This document shows, piece after piece, positions 8,034 through 16,174 of a stretch of 47,255 nt of DNA. Every line of letters begins with the position of its first letter. The stretch's first letter is position 1. This DNA is from Bacillota bacterium. GTDB taxonomy: Bacteria > Bacillota > Clostridia > Oscillospirales > Oscillospiraceae. A program made the position numbers and the translations under genes. The notes under the pieces were generated by a model. The model saw nothing but the letters and a program-made list of their open reading frames with translations. It was not told the origin of the DNA and searched no databases. The stretch spans positions 1 through 47,255 of the forward strand of contig JAQXVF010000008.1 in NCBI GenBank assembly GCA_029224785.1, in the 5' to 3' direction.

Positions 8034-8317
8034 GCCGCCTGCCGGTGGCCGGAAACGGAAATATGCAGACAGCGGCGCAGCTCCCAGATGCTGCGCCGCT
8101 TTTGACCCAGTTCGCCTTCGGATTTTACATCGTCATGCTGACCTCCACGGTGCCGGGACTGATCACCATGGTGCTGTGCAAGCCCCGCTCCCGGTGTGTG
8201 TACTGTCCCATGGGCACCATGCCCCAACTGATCTGCCGGGCAAAGGCCGGCAAGGAAGCGGCAGGGGATGCCAAAGAAAAAGCAGAGGCTCAGGCCTCTG
8301 CTTTTTGCGTTTTATGA
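8030..8317 (+). CDS. Possible small membrane protein with CxxC motif (uncertain)
   Basis: An open frame of 95 codons begins at GTG 8030, overlapping the rsmG stop as GTGA. The central part looks protein-like: one membrane helix (FAFGFYIVMLTSTVPGLITM) followed by CKPRSRCVYCPMGTMPQLIC. That segment resembles the CxxCP-GT segment of membrane 4Fe-4S proteins of the NapH/CcoG type. However, a strong terminator hairpin (8071-8104) lies inside its first third, and a second one spans its last codons. Translation may therefore begin later, for example at ATG 8135, or the frame may be a gene remnant. No good ribosome binding site is seen. Confidence 0.4.
   Translation: MSRLPVAGNGNMQTAAQLPDAAPLLTQFAFGFYIVMLTSTVPGLITMVLCKPRSRCVYCPMGTMPQLICRAKAGKEAAGDAKEKAEAQASAFCVL
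8071..8104 (+). terminator. Terminator of the DUF3810-rsmG operon
   Basis: AGCGGCGCAGC (8071-8081) pairs perfectly with GCTGCGCCGCT (8090-8100), followed by TTTG. It lies 37 bp after the rsmG stop. Confidence 0.75.
8277..8306. terminator. Bidirectional terminator before the DUF3267 gene
   Basis: AGCAGAGGC and GCCTCTGCT form a 9-bp stem (8281-8289 with 8294-8302) and a 4-nt loop. AAAA precedes the stem and TTTT follows it, so it can stop transcription from both sides. Confidence 0.85.
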
Positions 8318-8320
8318 ACT

Positions 8321-8956
8321 TTACCGGTCCTTTTCAAACACCACTACACCGCATTCATAGGGATGGTCGTAATAAACCGCATCCGCCCCGCCGGTCCGGT
8401 GCAGGAGGATCTTCCACAAAATGAGAAAATCGCCCCCTCCGCCCAGGATCATCAGCTCGGAAACCGCAAACAGCAGGGGACTTCCCATGGCCACGGACAC
8501 CGCCGCCGGAACAAATCCCAGCAGCAGGGTGGGCATGACCGATCCGAGGACATACTGTCCCTTTTTCAGAGGATCCGCACAGGTACAGTACGGTGTCAGC
8601 GCCTGCCAGATCACTCCGAAATCAATGGAGCGAAAATGGTTCCGGGCAAAGATCCCCCAGGTGATTCCGTGCACCGCTTCGTGGACCACGATCAGCAGAA
8701 GAAACAGCAGGCAGGCCGCCGGCAGTACGAAGGGAGAGAAGGCGGAGATCACACCGGAATTGACCCGGTAGTAGGCCCATGCCGCCAGGACCAGAAAGGG
8801 CAGCATCACCACAAGGGCTCCCACGTTGGCAGCCGCCACACCCACCGTCAGATCCTGCTTCCGATAGCCCTTCTGCGCCATTTCTTCACAGACGGCATCA
8901 AACCGGGCCTTCCGCTCCAGCTCCTTCTGACTGAGTTTTCTCTCTTTTTTCGCCAT
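8321..8956 (-). CDS. DUF3267 family putative membrane zincin
   Basis: The protein has 211 residues. A basic N-terminus (residues 1-35) is followed by membrane helices at about 42-62 and 78-96, a HEAVHGITW motif (His92, Glu93, His96) at the end of the second helix, and two more hydrophobic segments. HExxH within a membrane helix and the GITWGIFA follow-up are the marks of DUF3267, a family of putative site-2-like zinc proteases of unknown substrate. The gene lies 18 bp downstream of the nucleotidyltransferase gene and shares its promoter. The ribosome site GGGAGGGT precedes the ATG. Confidence 0.85.
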   Translation of the reverse strand: MAKKERKLSQKELERKARFDAVCEEMAQKGYRKQDLTVGVAAANVGALVVMLPFLVLAAWAYYRVNSGVISAFSPFVLPAACLLFLLLIVVHEAVHGITWGIFARNHFRSIDFGVIWQALTPYCTCADPLKKGQYVLGSVMPTLLLGFVPAAVSVAMGSPLLFAVSELMILGGGGDFLILWKILLHRTGGADAVYYDHPYECGVVVFEKDR

Positions 8957-8974
8957 TTTACCCTCCCAAGCCGG

Positions 8975-9898
8975 TTACTCCCAAAGGCCGTCGGGATACA
9001 GCCCCTGCTCTGCCAGACCCTTCAGCGCCGCCACCACGCCGGGCTTGTCCTCAGCATAGGTCACACCGTACCACTGGTCGGCAGAGTGGAGCACCGTCAC
9101 ACGGCACTTATGCTCCCGGATCAGCCGGTCCACCAGAGAGGGCAGGAAATACTCACTCTTCAGGGGATTTTCCACCGCTTCAGTTTGGAGGAAGGGTAGA
9201 AAATGCTCCCGGGCCTCCCGGAGGAAGCTGGGGGTGAAGCCCCACAGGTTCATGGAAACGGTGGTGTCCGGCGGCAGATTTTCCCACCCGTCCTTCCGGG
9301 GACGGCGGATGCCGCCGGGGTACTTTTCGATGCCGGGGCACTCCTCAATGGAGATCAGGCAGTGTTCCCCGTCCACCTTGCACACACCCCGGGTGACGGA
9401 GCCGTTGTCGGAGACGGTCTTTCCCACCTCATAGCCCACCATGCAGTAGTCGTACATTTCCCCGTCCTGCGCATCGGTCAGGGCCCGGAATACCGTCCGG
9501 TAGGCGGATTTTCCGTAGTAATCGTCGGCGTTGATGACGGCAAAGGGAGCGCCGTCAATGGCCTCCGCCGCACAGAGCACCGCATGGCTGGTACCCCAGG
9601 GCTTCACCCGTCCCTCAGGGACCGAATAGCCCTCCGGCAGCTTGTCCAGCTCCTGATAGGCATAGCGGATCTCCATGGGACACTTTTCCAGCCGCTTGCC
9701 CACGATGGACAGGAAATCCTCCGCAATGGCCTTTTTGATGATGATGACGGCAGTGCGGAAGCCTGCGGCGTAGGCATCATACAGAGAGTAATCCAGGATG
9801 GCCTCCCCATGGCTGCCCACGGCATCGATCTGTTTCAGTCCGCCGTAACGACTGCCCATACCGGCTGCAAGGACCACAAGGATTGGTTGTTTTTTCAT
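8975..9898 (-). CDS. Nucleotidyltransferase family protein (NTP_transferase)
   Basis: The protein has 307 residues. The N-terminus carries the sugar-nucleotidyltransferase signature LAAGMGSRYGGLKQ (about residues 9-22), with the metal-binding block AVINADDYYG near residue 120. Members of this fold transfer an NMP from NTP onto a sugar phosphate; this subgroup has no assigned substrate. The start was taken as ATG 9898 because GGGGTGG lies at the right distance; a GTG three codons upstream is too close to it. The gene leads a two-gene operon with the DUF3267 protein. Confidence 0.85.
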   Translation of the reverse strand: MKKQPILVVLAAGMGSRYGGLKQIDAVGSHGEAILDYSLYDAYAAGFRTAVIIIKKAIAEDFLSIVGKRLEKCPMEIRYAYQELDKLPEGYSVPEGRVKPWGTSHAVLCAAEAIDGAPFAVINADDYYGKSAYRTVFRALTDAQDGEMYDYCMVGYEVGKTVSDNGSVTRGVCKVDGEHCLISIEECPGIEKYPGGIRRPRKDGWENLPPDTTVSMNLWGFTPSFLREAREHFLPFLQTEAVENPLKSEYFLPSLVDRLIREHKCRVTVLHSADQWYGVTYAEDKPGVVAALKGLAEQGLYPDGLWE

Positions 9899-9940
9899 AA
9901 AATCCACCCCAAATATTTTTTATTTTTTGGTTGTTTTGAT

Positions 9941-9969
9941 ACTATACCACAGAGGGACTCCGTTGTCAA
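9941..9969 (-). promoter_or_regulatory. Strong predicted promoter of the nucleotidyltransferase operon
   Basis: On the minus strand, TTGACA and TATAGT are separated by 17 bp. The -35 ends 2 bp after the stop codon of the upstream methyltransferase gene. Confidence 0.8.
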
Positions 9970-9971
9970 CC

Positions 9972-11147
9972 TCACAAAATCCGAAGGATATAACCCTTCA
10001 GATACCAGGAGGTCTCCGTGGAGAAGCTGGCGGCGTGATCCCGGCTCTGCATCAGCGTCTCCAGAAGCTGGACCTGACGGCCGGAATCCGCAGCGGCCTC
10101 CCGCAGCATCTGCAGAAACAGGGGTGCCGTCATGAACTGGCTGCAGGAGAAGGTTGCCAGGTATCCGCCGGAGCGGACCAGCTTCATGCACCGCAGATTC
10201 AGCTCCTTGTAGCCCCGGTAAGCGGCATCCAGGGTCTTCCGGCTTTTGCAGAAGGCCGGAGGATCGCAGATCACCAGACCGTACTGCTGCCCTTGCAGGC
10301 TTTCCCGCTTCACCAGGTCAAACACGTCCTCGCACACCGGGCATATCCGGTCCGAAACGCCGTTGAGGGCAGCGTTCTCCATCAGCATCTCCAGAGAATC
10401 CCGGCTCACATCCACGCTGCGGACGGAGCAGGCTCCATACAGGGCCGCGTGGATGGAAAAGCCTCCCGTGTGACAGCACAGATCCAGCACATCCTCCCCC
10501 TTGCAGTAGGGCGCAATGCGAACCCGGTTTTCCTGCTGATCCAGAAAATGACCCGTCTTCTGGCCGCCGGTCAGGTCGGCCATCATGTTCGCACCCGACT
10601 CCAGAAACGGCACCTTATCCGGGACCTGTCCGTAGACGCAGCCGCTGACCAGCGGCAGACCCTCCTTCTGCCGGACGGCTACGTCGTTCCGCCGGCAGAT
10701 GCCCTTGGGGGAAAACAGGCCGATGAGGGCGGCAACCACCGCATCCTCAAACACCTCCATGCCTGCGGAGACGATCTGATAGGACAGGTAGTCCCCGAAT
10801 TTGTCCACCGTCAGGCCGGGCAGGCCGTCGGCCTCCCCGAACACCACCCGGCAGGCATTGGAAAAGCCCAGGGCCTGCCGCCGCTGCCATGCCTGGGCAA
10901 TCCGATCCGTTATCAGGCGGCCGTCCACCGCTTCCCGTCCCCGGGTCACCAGCCGGACGGCAATTCTGGATCTGCCGTTGAAAAAGCCCCGGCCGTAGTA
11001 GGTCTTTTCGCTGTCGTAAACCTCCACCACGCTGCCGTCGGTGCACAGCTCGTCCACCCAGGCGATCTGGTTGTCGTAGACCCAGCTCAGGCCGGCCAGC
11101 AGATTGCGCTGCTCTCCCCGGCGGAGCCGGACTTGTCCGTATGTCAT
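9972..11147 (-). CDS. Class I SAM-dependent rRNA methyltransferase (RlmI/YccW type)
   Basis: The protein has 391 residues. A PUA-like N-terminal part (residues 1-75, with RRGEQRNLLAGLSWVYDNQI) precedes an RlmI-type middle domain. A Rossmann methyltransferase domain follows, with SAM motif VLDLCCHTGGFSIHAAL and catalytic motif ICDPPAFCKS (NPP/DPP type). RlmI methylates cytosine 1962 of 23S rRNA in E. coli; the exact target here is inferred by family only. The ATG at 11145-11147 overlaps the gluQRS stop as ATGA, and GGAGG lies upstream, so translation is coupled. Confidence 0.9.
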   Translation of the reverse strand: MTYGQVRLRRGEQRNLLAGLSWVYDNQIAWVDELCTDGSVVEVYDSEKTYYGRGFFNGRSRIAVRLVTRGREAVDGRLITDRIAQAWQRRQALGFSNACRVVFGEADGLPGLTVDKFGDYLSYQIVSAGMEVFEDAVVAALIGLFSPKGICRRNDVAVRQKEGLPLVSGCVYGQVPDKVPFLESGANMMADLTGGQKTGHFLDQQENRVRIAPYCKGEDVLDLCCHTGGFSIHAALYGACSVRSVDVSRDSLEMLMENAALNGVSDRICPVCEDVFDLVKRESLQGQQYGLVICDPPAFCKSRKTLDAAYRGYKELNLRCMKLVRSGGYLATFSCSQFMTAPLFLQMLREAAADSGRQVQLLETLMQSRDHAASFSTETSWYLKGYILRIL

Positions 11148-12085
11148 AGGAATTCCTCCAAGCCTTTCAGATAGATTCCGGTGCCCCGGACCATTTCCCA
11201 GGAAAACCGGGACGCCAGCTCCCCGGCGGAGATCCTCTGCGGCGTCTCCATAAGTCCCGCCGCTGCGGCAAGGACGCCGATCAGTGCTTCCGCCGTCATG
11301 CGGGTTCGCAGATACCCCAGATCCATGTCCCGGTCCCGCTTGCTGAGCCTGCGGCCGTCGGCGGACAGCAGCATGGGCACATGGGCATATTCCGGGTGGG
11401 GGAAGCCGAACAGCTCCTGCAGGTACATCTGCCGGGGGGCAGAGCTGAGCAGATCCATCCCCCGCACCACCTCGGTGACGCCGGACTCCCCATCGTCCAC
11501 CGTGACGGCAAGCTGGTACACATACACCCCGTCCGCCCGACGAACCACCATGTCTCCGCATTCCCGGGAAAGATCCAGGCAGTATTCTCCCTGGACACGG
11601 TCGGTAAAGCACCAGCTTCCCTCCGGCACCCGGACCCGCCAGGCGGGATCCCGGGAAAACGCCCGGCGCTGCTGCTCCGTCAGATCCCGGCAGGTACCGG
11701 GGTACACATAGGTGCCGTCGGACAGGTGGGGCGCATTGACGCTGTGAAGCTGGCTGCGGGTGCAGTAGCAGGGGTAGAGAAGGCCCTTTTCCTGCAGAAG
11801 GGCAAAATAGCGGTCATACACCGGACTGCGGAGGCTCTGGGCAGGGGTCTCCAGATCCCAGGAAAGGCCCAGCCACTGCAGGTCCTCCCGGATCTGCCGG
11901 GCATACTCCCCGGTGGTGCGCTGGGTGTCCAGGTCCTCCATCCGCAGCAGGAAAACGCCGCCCCTGGACCGGACGGAAAGCCAGGCCAGCAGCGCGGCAA
12001 ACACATTGCCCAGGTGCATCCTGCCGGAGGGTGTGGGGGCAAACCGGCCCACGCAGGGGCCGGGAGCAGCATTTTTTACGTTCAT
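11144..12085 (-). CDS. gluQRS: Glutamyl-queuosine tRNA(Asp) synthetase
   Basis: This 313-residue protein is a truncated glutamyl-tRNA synthetase paralogue that lacks the anticodon-binding domain. Such enzymes attach glutamate to queuosine 34 of tRNA(Asp). The HIGH-like motif is PTPSGRMHLGN (about residues 18-28), the KMSKS-like motif is RRLSKRDRDMD, and the zinc site CYCTRSQ...YPGTC typical of the YadB/GluQRS family is present. The start is ATG 12085, preceded by GGGAGA and the promoter at 12114-12142. It leads a two-gene tRNA/rRNA modification operon. Confidence 0.94.
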   Translation of the reverse strand: MNVKNAAPGPCVGRFAPTPSGRMHLGNVFAALLAWLSVRSRGGVFLLRMEDLDTQRTTGEYARQIREDLQWLGLSWDLETPAQSLRSPVYDRYFALLQEKGLLYPCYCTRSQLHSVNAPHLSDGTYVYPGTCRDLTEQQRRAFSRDPAWRVRVPEGSWCFTDRVQGEYCLDLSRECGDMVVRRADGVYVYQLAVTVDDGESGVTEVVRGMDLLSSAPRQMYLQELFGFPHPEYAHVPMLLSADGRRLSKRDRDMDLGYLRTRMTAEALIGVLAAAAGLMETPQRISAGELASRFSWEMVRGTGIYLKGLEEFL

Positions 12086-12113
12086 AGGGATCTCCCGGTG
12101 GTTTTTTCTCCCT

Positions 12114-12142
12114 ATTTTACCGCAAATCTTCCGAAAAGTAAA
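12114..12142 (-). promoter_or_regulatory. Predicted promoter of the gluQRS operon
   Basis: The minus strand shows TTTACT and TAAAAT with 17-bp spacing, 28 bp upstream of the ATG. Confidence 0.55.
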
Positions 12143-12179
12143 GGGAAAACAGGGATTTCCCCATCCGCACACAGCACAA

Positions 12180-12210
12180 TCCCGACGGAGGGCATCGCCC
12201 TCCGCCGGGA
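12180..12210 (-). terminator. GC-rich hairpin after the esterase gene
   Basis: 14-nt arms (12180-12193 with 12197-12210) pair with one mismatch and a 3-nt loop, 12 bp past the esterase stop. There is no clear T tract, so termination may be weak. Confidence 0.5.
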
Positions 12211-12222
12211 TGAAAGGATCGA

Positions 12223-13368
12223 TCAGCGGAACAGAAGCTGCAGATATTCGTGGAGGCAGGCCCGCCAGGTGTGCCACTCGTGGTCACCGGGGTATGCCCG
12301 ATAGACGTGGTGGATTCCCTGTTCCGTCAGGAACCGGTCCTCGCCCTCCACCTTGCTCAACGACGCTTCGTTCTTGCCGACGGCGATGAAGAACAGCCGC
12401 ACGGTCTTGTTGAAGGCTTCCACATCGTCCATGGCGTGGAGAAAGTCCTGGTTCTCGTGGGAACGGAAGGGAGGATAGCGGAAGCCGGTGAACAGGCCGG
12501 CGGAGGCGAACAGATCCCGGCGCTCCATGAACAGCCGGCCCCCCTGCAGAGAGCCCATGGACAGGCCGGCGTAGGCCCGGTTCCAGGCATCCGTCAGGGT
12601 CCGGTATCTGCCGTCGATGAAGGGGATGCAGTCCTCCGTCAAAAGATCCTGCAGCCGGTCGGAATCCACCTGCCAGCCGCCGTTTCCGTCCGGCATCTGC
12701 ACCATGCCGTTGTTCATCACAATGATAGCGGGCACCGCCTTGTCCTCGGAAAGCAGGTTGTCCATGATAAAGTTGGTTTTGCCCTCGTAGATCCAGCAGT
12801 TTTCATTTTCTCCGCCGCCATGCTGCAGGTACAGCACCGGGAACCGGCGCTCCGGCTCCGTGTAATACTGAGGCGGCAGGTACACAAGGCAGCTCTCCCA
12901 CTGGCCGGTGACGGTGGATTTATAGTACTCCCGGACCACGCCGCCGTGGGGCACATCCCGGATCATCAGGTAGTCCTGCTCCGGGCAGGGGATATCCACA
13001 TAGTTGACAGGTCTGCCGAAGCCGAAGGCGATGGGTGCGAAGGGGCTCATCACATCCACGCCGTCCACTCTCCACCGGATTTCCTTCATGCCGGGGAAGG
13101 GGAAGGACAGGGTTGCCGTCCAGACGCCGTCCTCGCCCTTGACCATAGGCGTGGGTTCTTCCCGCATATGGCCCACTTCCACGGCGGCGGCGTTGGGCGC
13201 ATAGAAACGGAACGTCACGGTGCCGTCGGGATTGACCTGCGTGGCAGGGGGAACGTCCATGGGGCAGTCGCGCTGCTCGGGATGGGATTTCCCGCCCAGG
13301 CGGAGGTTGAAAGCGGTGGCATCGGAGGTATAGGCCCGGTTTTCCAGTTGGTCTTTCGAAATTGTCAT
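12223..13368 (-). CDS. Alpha/beta-hydrolase esterase with N-terminal glycogen-binding-like (E_set) domain
   Basis: The protein has 381 residues. Residues 40-115 form an early-set Ig-like domain (DGTVTFRFYAPNAAAVEVG). An esterase D/feruloyl-esterase-like hydrolase follows. The nucleophile elbow is GLSMGSLQGG (Ser270), and the catalytic His is probably in PGDHEWHTW (His363 or His366). Such E_set-esterase proteins act on acylated polysaccharides such as xylans. No signal peptide is visible, so the enzyme seems cytoplasmic here and would act on imported oligosaccharides. The ATG at 13368 follows AAAGGA. It is a stand-alone gene; the substrate is not predictable. Confidence 0.85.
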   Translation of the reverse strand: MTISKDQLENRAYTSDATAFNLRLGGKSHPEQRDCPMDVPPATQVNPDGTVTFRFYAPNAAAVEVGHMREEPTPMVKGEDGVWTATLSFPFPGMKEIRWRVDGVDVMSPFAPIAFGFGRPVNYVDIPCPEQDYLMIRDVPHGGVVREYYKSTVTGQWESCLVYLPPQYYTEPERRFPVLYLQHGGGENENCWIYEGKTNFIMDNLLSEDKAVPAIIVMNNGMVQMPDGNGGWQVDSDRLQDLLTEDCIPFIDGRYRTLTDAWNRAYAGLSMGSLQGGRLFMERRDLFASAGLFTGFRYPPFRSHENQDFLHAMDDVEAFNKTVRLFFIAVGKNEASLSKVEGEDRFLTEQGIHHVYRAYPGDHEWHTWRACLHEYLQLLFR

Positions 13369-13414
13369 GGCTGTACATCCTTTCTTATGTTCTGGTGGTG
13401 GTGTTTCTGCCTTC

Positions 13415-13443
13415 AGTGTAGCATATCCCCTCCGGGAAAGCAA
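13415..13443 (-). promoter_or_regulatory. Predicted promoter of the esterase gene
   Basis: The minus strand shows TTGCTT and TACACT separated by 17 bp. The leader to the ATG is about 45 bp. Confidence 0.6.
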
Positions 13444-13541
13444 GGGAAACCGGAAAATAAATCCGTACAAATTTCACGCTTTATCCTGTTCTTCGGGCTT
13501 CTTTTCTGAAAGGAAGCAGAGAATCCGCCATTTGTTCGGAC

Positions 13542-13572
13542 AGAAAGCCCCCTGCACCATGGTGCAGGGGGC
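13542..13572 (-). terminator. Terminator of putP
   Basis: GCCCCCTGCACC (13547-13558) pairs perfectly with GGTGCAGGGGGC (13561-13572). On the minus strand it is followed by TTTCTG. It lies 9 bp after the putP stop. Confidence 0.85.
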
Positions 13573-13581
13573 GTATTGACT

Positions 13582-15030
13582 TTACACATCCTCCGGACGG
13601 GAGGCCCGGTCAAACAGGCTGCACACCTGCTCCGGGGGAGCCGGCGACAGCAGAGAGACTGCCACGGCGATCACCAGGCCCGCCAAAAAACCGGGGATGA
13701 TCTCGTAGATCCCGGTGGCATCCTTCTTTAGCATCAGCCATGCCACGTCGGCAGCCGCGCCGGCCAGGATCCCGGCGGCGGCGCCGGAGAAGGTAAACCG
13801 CTTCCAGAACAGGGACAGCAGGATCACCGGGCCGAAAGCCGCACCGAACACGCCCCAGGCGTTTTCCACCAGGCCCATGACGGTGCCGCTGGCGGGGTTG
13901 GCGGCGATGAGCAGGGCAGCCCCGGCAATGAGAAACACGATGATGCGGCTGGCCCAGAGCATTTCCCGGTCAGAGGCCTGCCTGCGGAACACCGGCTTGT
14001 AGACGTCGCTGGCAAAGGCGGAGGCAGAGGCCAGAAGCTGGGAATCCGCGGTGCTCATGGCCGCTGCCAGAATGGCCGACAGCAGAATGCCGGAGACCGC
14101 CGCCGGGAAGATCCTGCGGACCATGGTGATGAACACGACGGAGGGGTCGTCGATCTGCCCCAGCAGCATTCTGCCCACCGCTCCGGCCGCAACGGAGAAC
14201 ACAAGGATAATCACCGTCCAGGAGATGCCGATGATGCCGGACTTGCGAACCTCCTTTTCCGACCGGATGGACATGAACCGGATGATGATGTGGGGCATTC
14301 CGAAGTAGCCCAGTCCCCAGCCCAGGCCGGAGACTACCGACTGCCAGCCGGATCTCAGACTCCAGTAGCCAAGGGGCAGCTCCCCGGCGCCGGAGGTGCC
14401 CCTCAGCAGGGTAAGGGCAAACAGCGGGGCAACGAGCAGGGCCGCCAGCATCAGAAGTCCCTGGAAAAAATCCGTCCAGCACACGGCGGAGAAACCCCCC
14501 AGGAAGGTATAGCCCACGATGATGAGGGCGGCGATGTACATGGCGGTGGTGGCGGGAATGCCGATGACCGAGTGGAACAGGGTGCCGCAGGCCTTGATGC
14601 TGGAGGCGGCATAGACGGTGTAGGCCAGCAGGAAGATGACGGCGCAGAGGATCCGCAGCACCCGGCTCTTGGACAGGAAGCGGTTGGTCAGGTACTGGGG
14701 GATGGTGATGGAATCGTCTGCCAGAATGGAAAACCGGCGGAGCCTGGGCGCCTCAAAGATCCAGCTCCCGGCATAGCCCAGCGCCAGTCCGATGGCGATC
14801 CAGGTCTGCCCCATGCCGGCGGCATACACCGAGGCCGGCAGACCCATGAGCACCCAGGCGCTCATATCCGATGCGCCGGCGGACAGGGCAGACACCCAGG
14901 CGCCCATGTTTCTTCCGCCCAGGAAATAGTCCTTCTCTCCGGCGTTTTTGGAGCGCAGAAAGAAGAAAAATCCGATGCCCAGCATAAAGGCAAGGTAAAC
15001 AATGAAAATAATCAGCTCCACGGTGTTCAT
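13582..15030 (-). CDS. putP: Sodium/proline symporter PutP
   Basis: This is a 482-residue SSS-family transporter with about 13 membrane helices. The N-terminal block is NTVELIIFIVYLAFMLGIGF, followed by DYFLGGRNMGAWVSALSAGASDMSAW, which matches the Na+/substrate region of PutP. TM2 carries the conserved LMGLPASVYAAG, and ILAAAMSTADSQLL is the helix-9 signature of the family. It imports proline with Na+; other SSS substrates remain possible. ATG 15030 follows GGAGG. The gene is divergent from a LysR regulator, which probably controls it. Confidence 0.93.
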   Translation of the reverse strand: MNTVELIIFIVYLAFMLGIGFFFFLRSKNAGEKDYFLGGRNMGAWVSALSAGASDMSAWVLMGLPASVYAAGMGQTWIAIGLALGYAGSWIFEAPRLRRFSILADDSITIPQYLTNRFLSKSRVLRILCAVIFLLAYTVYAASSIKACGTLFHSVIGIPATTAMYIAALIIVGYTFLGGFSAVCWTDFFQGLLMLAALLVAPLFALTLLRGTSGAGELPLGYWSLRSGWQSVVSGLGWGLGYFGMPHIIIRFMSIRSEKEVRKSGIIGISWTVIILVFSVAAGAVGRMLLGQIDDPSVVFITMVRRIFPAAVSGILLSAILAAAMSTADSQLLASASAFASDVYKPVFRRQASDREMLWASRIIVFLIAGAALLIAANPASGTVMGLVENAWGVFGAAFGPVILLSLFWKRFTFSGAAAGILAGAAADVAWLMLKKDATGIYEIIPGFLAGLVIAVAVSLLSPAPPEQVCSLFDRASRPEDV

Positions 15031-15092
15031 AGAGGCTCCTCCATACATGAGAAAATGAAATGCAAATCATGAAGATTTGTTAATGATAATGC

Positions 15093-15121
15093 ATTATACT
15101 TCCCCACAGGCCGGAATGCAA
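15093..15121 (-). promoter_or_regulatory. Predicted putP promoter
   Basis: The minus strand shows TTGCAT and a perfect TATAAT with 17-bp spacing. Confidence 0.75.
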
Positions 15122-15140
15122 CCTATTTTTTCAATGATTG

Positions 15141-15157
15141 CATGAAGTTTTTTCATG
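15141..15157. promoter_or_regulatory. Palindrome between putP and lysR, candidate LysR operator
   Basis: CATGAA-5-TTCATG is a perfect inverted repeat lying between the two divergent -35 elements. It is 20 bp upstream of the putP -35 and 8 bp upstream of the regulator -35. Position and symmetry fit a LysR-type binding site; the assignment is inferred. Confidence 0.55.
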
Positions 15158-15164
15158 TAACCAC

Positions 15165-15193
15165 TTGATTCCCGGCAGAAAAAGCGGTATGCT
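15165..15193 (+). promoter_or_regulatory. Predicted promoter of the LysR gene
   Basis: TTGATT (15165-15170) and TATGCT (15188-15193) are separated by 17 bp. Confidence 0.65.
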
Positions 15194-15226
15194 ATAGACA
15201 GAACCGGAAGATCGGGAGGCGGTACC

Positions 15227-16108
15227 GTGGGACTGAAACAATATGAGGCATTTGCCAGGACCGTTGCCCTTGGCAGTCTGACCAAGGCGGCGGATGCCCT
15301 GGGCTACACCCAGTCCGGCATGAGCCATCTGCTCAGCGCGCTGGAAGCGGAGCTGGGATTTCCGGTGCTGATCCGAAGCCGCAGCGGCGTGAAGCTGACG
15401 GCGGCCGGGGAGGCTCTCCTGCCCAGGATCCGGGAGATCCTGGAAAAGAAACGGGAGATCGATGAGCTGGCCGCCTATCTGAAAGGGGATGCCGGGGGAG
15501 TGGTCCGGGTCGGTGCCTTCACCAGCGTAGCGGTGAACTGGCTGCCGGGGATCCTGAAGGAGTACCGCAAATCCCACCCGGCTGTGGAGATCCGGATGCT
15601 CAACGGCGATTATCACGACGTGGAAGTCTGGCTGCAGCAGGGGGATATTGACGTGGGCTTTCTGGCCCTTCCCGGGCCGGAGGGCGTGGAATGTATGCCG
15701 CTGAAGGAGGATCCCCTGATGGTGATCCTGCCCAAGGGCCACCCTCTGGCGGCATACGAACGGGTCCCCATTACGCTGGCTGTCCGGGAGCCCATCATCA
15801 GCCTTCTGCAAAGCTCCGCCCAGGACGTGCACCGGGCATTGGACGGGGCCGGGATAGCGCCGGACATCCGGTATGTGACCAAGGACGACTACGCCATCAT
15901 TGCCATGGTGAAGGCCGGGCTGGGCATCAGCATCATGCCGGAGCTTCTGCTCCGGGGCAATGACAGCGACGTGATCGTGCGCAGGCTGGCTCCGGATGCC
16001 AGCCGGACCCTTGCCCTGGGCTTCCTCCGGTCCCGGCAGCACCTCCCCGCCGTGGAGAGCTTCTCCCGCTGCGTGGAACAATGGGTCAAGGAGCAGGGGA
16101 ATGTCTGA
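15227..16108 (+). CDS. LysR family transcriptional regulator
   Basis: The protein has 293 residues. The winged HTH lies at residues 1-60 (SLTKAADALGYTQSGMSHLL is the recognition region, followed by LGFPVLIRSRSGVKLTAAGE). A periplasmic-binding-protein-like effector domain (about 90-290) follows. Start is GTG 15227, supported by GGAGG at 15214-15218. It is divergent from putP with a palindrome in between, the classic arrangement of a LysR protein and its target. The effector is unknown; proline or a related solute is a guess from the neighbour. Confidence 0.92.
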   Translation: MGLKQYEAFARTVALGSLTKAADALGYTQSGMSHLLSALEAELGFPVLIRSRSGVKLTAAGEALLPRIREILEKKREIDELAAYLKGDAGGVVRVGAFTSVAVNWLPGILKEYRKSHPAVEIRMLNGDYHDVEVWLQQGDIDVGFLALPGPEGVECMPLKEDPLMVILPKGHPLAAYERVPITLAVREPIISLLQSSAQDVHRALDGAGIAPDIRYVTKDDYAIIAMVKAGLGISIMPELLLRGNDSDVIVRRLAPDASRTLALGFLRSRQHLPAVESFSRCVEQWVKEQGNV

Positions 16109-16122
16109 ATGGAATACGCCAG

Positions 16123-16159
16123 ATCGCCCCGGAAGCCGTTTCACGGCCTCCGGGGCGAT
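16123..16159. terminator. Hairpin between the convergent lysR and thioesterase genes
   Basis: ATCGCCCCGG pairs with CCGGGGCGAT in a long interrupted stem (16123-16159), followed on the plus strand by a loose T stretch (ATTGCTTTT). It probably ends lysR transcription; on the minus strand there is no T tract. Confidence 0.55.
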
Positions 16160-16174
16160 GCATTGCTTTTCCGT

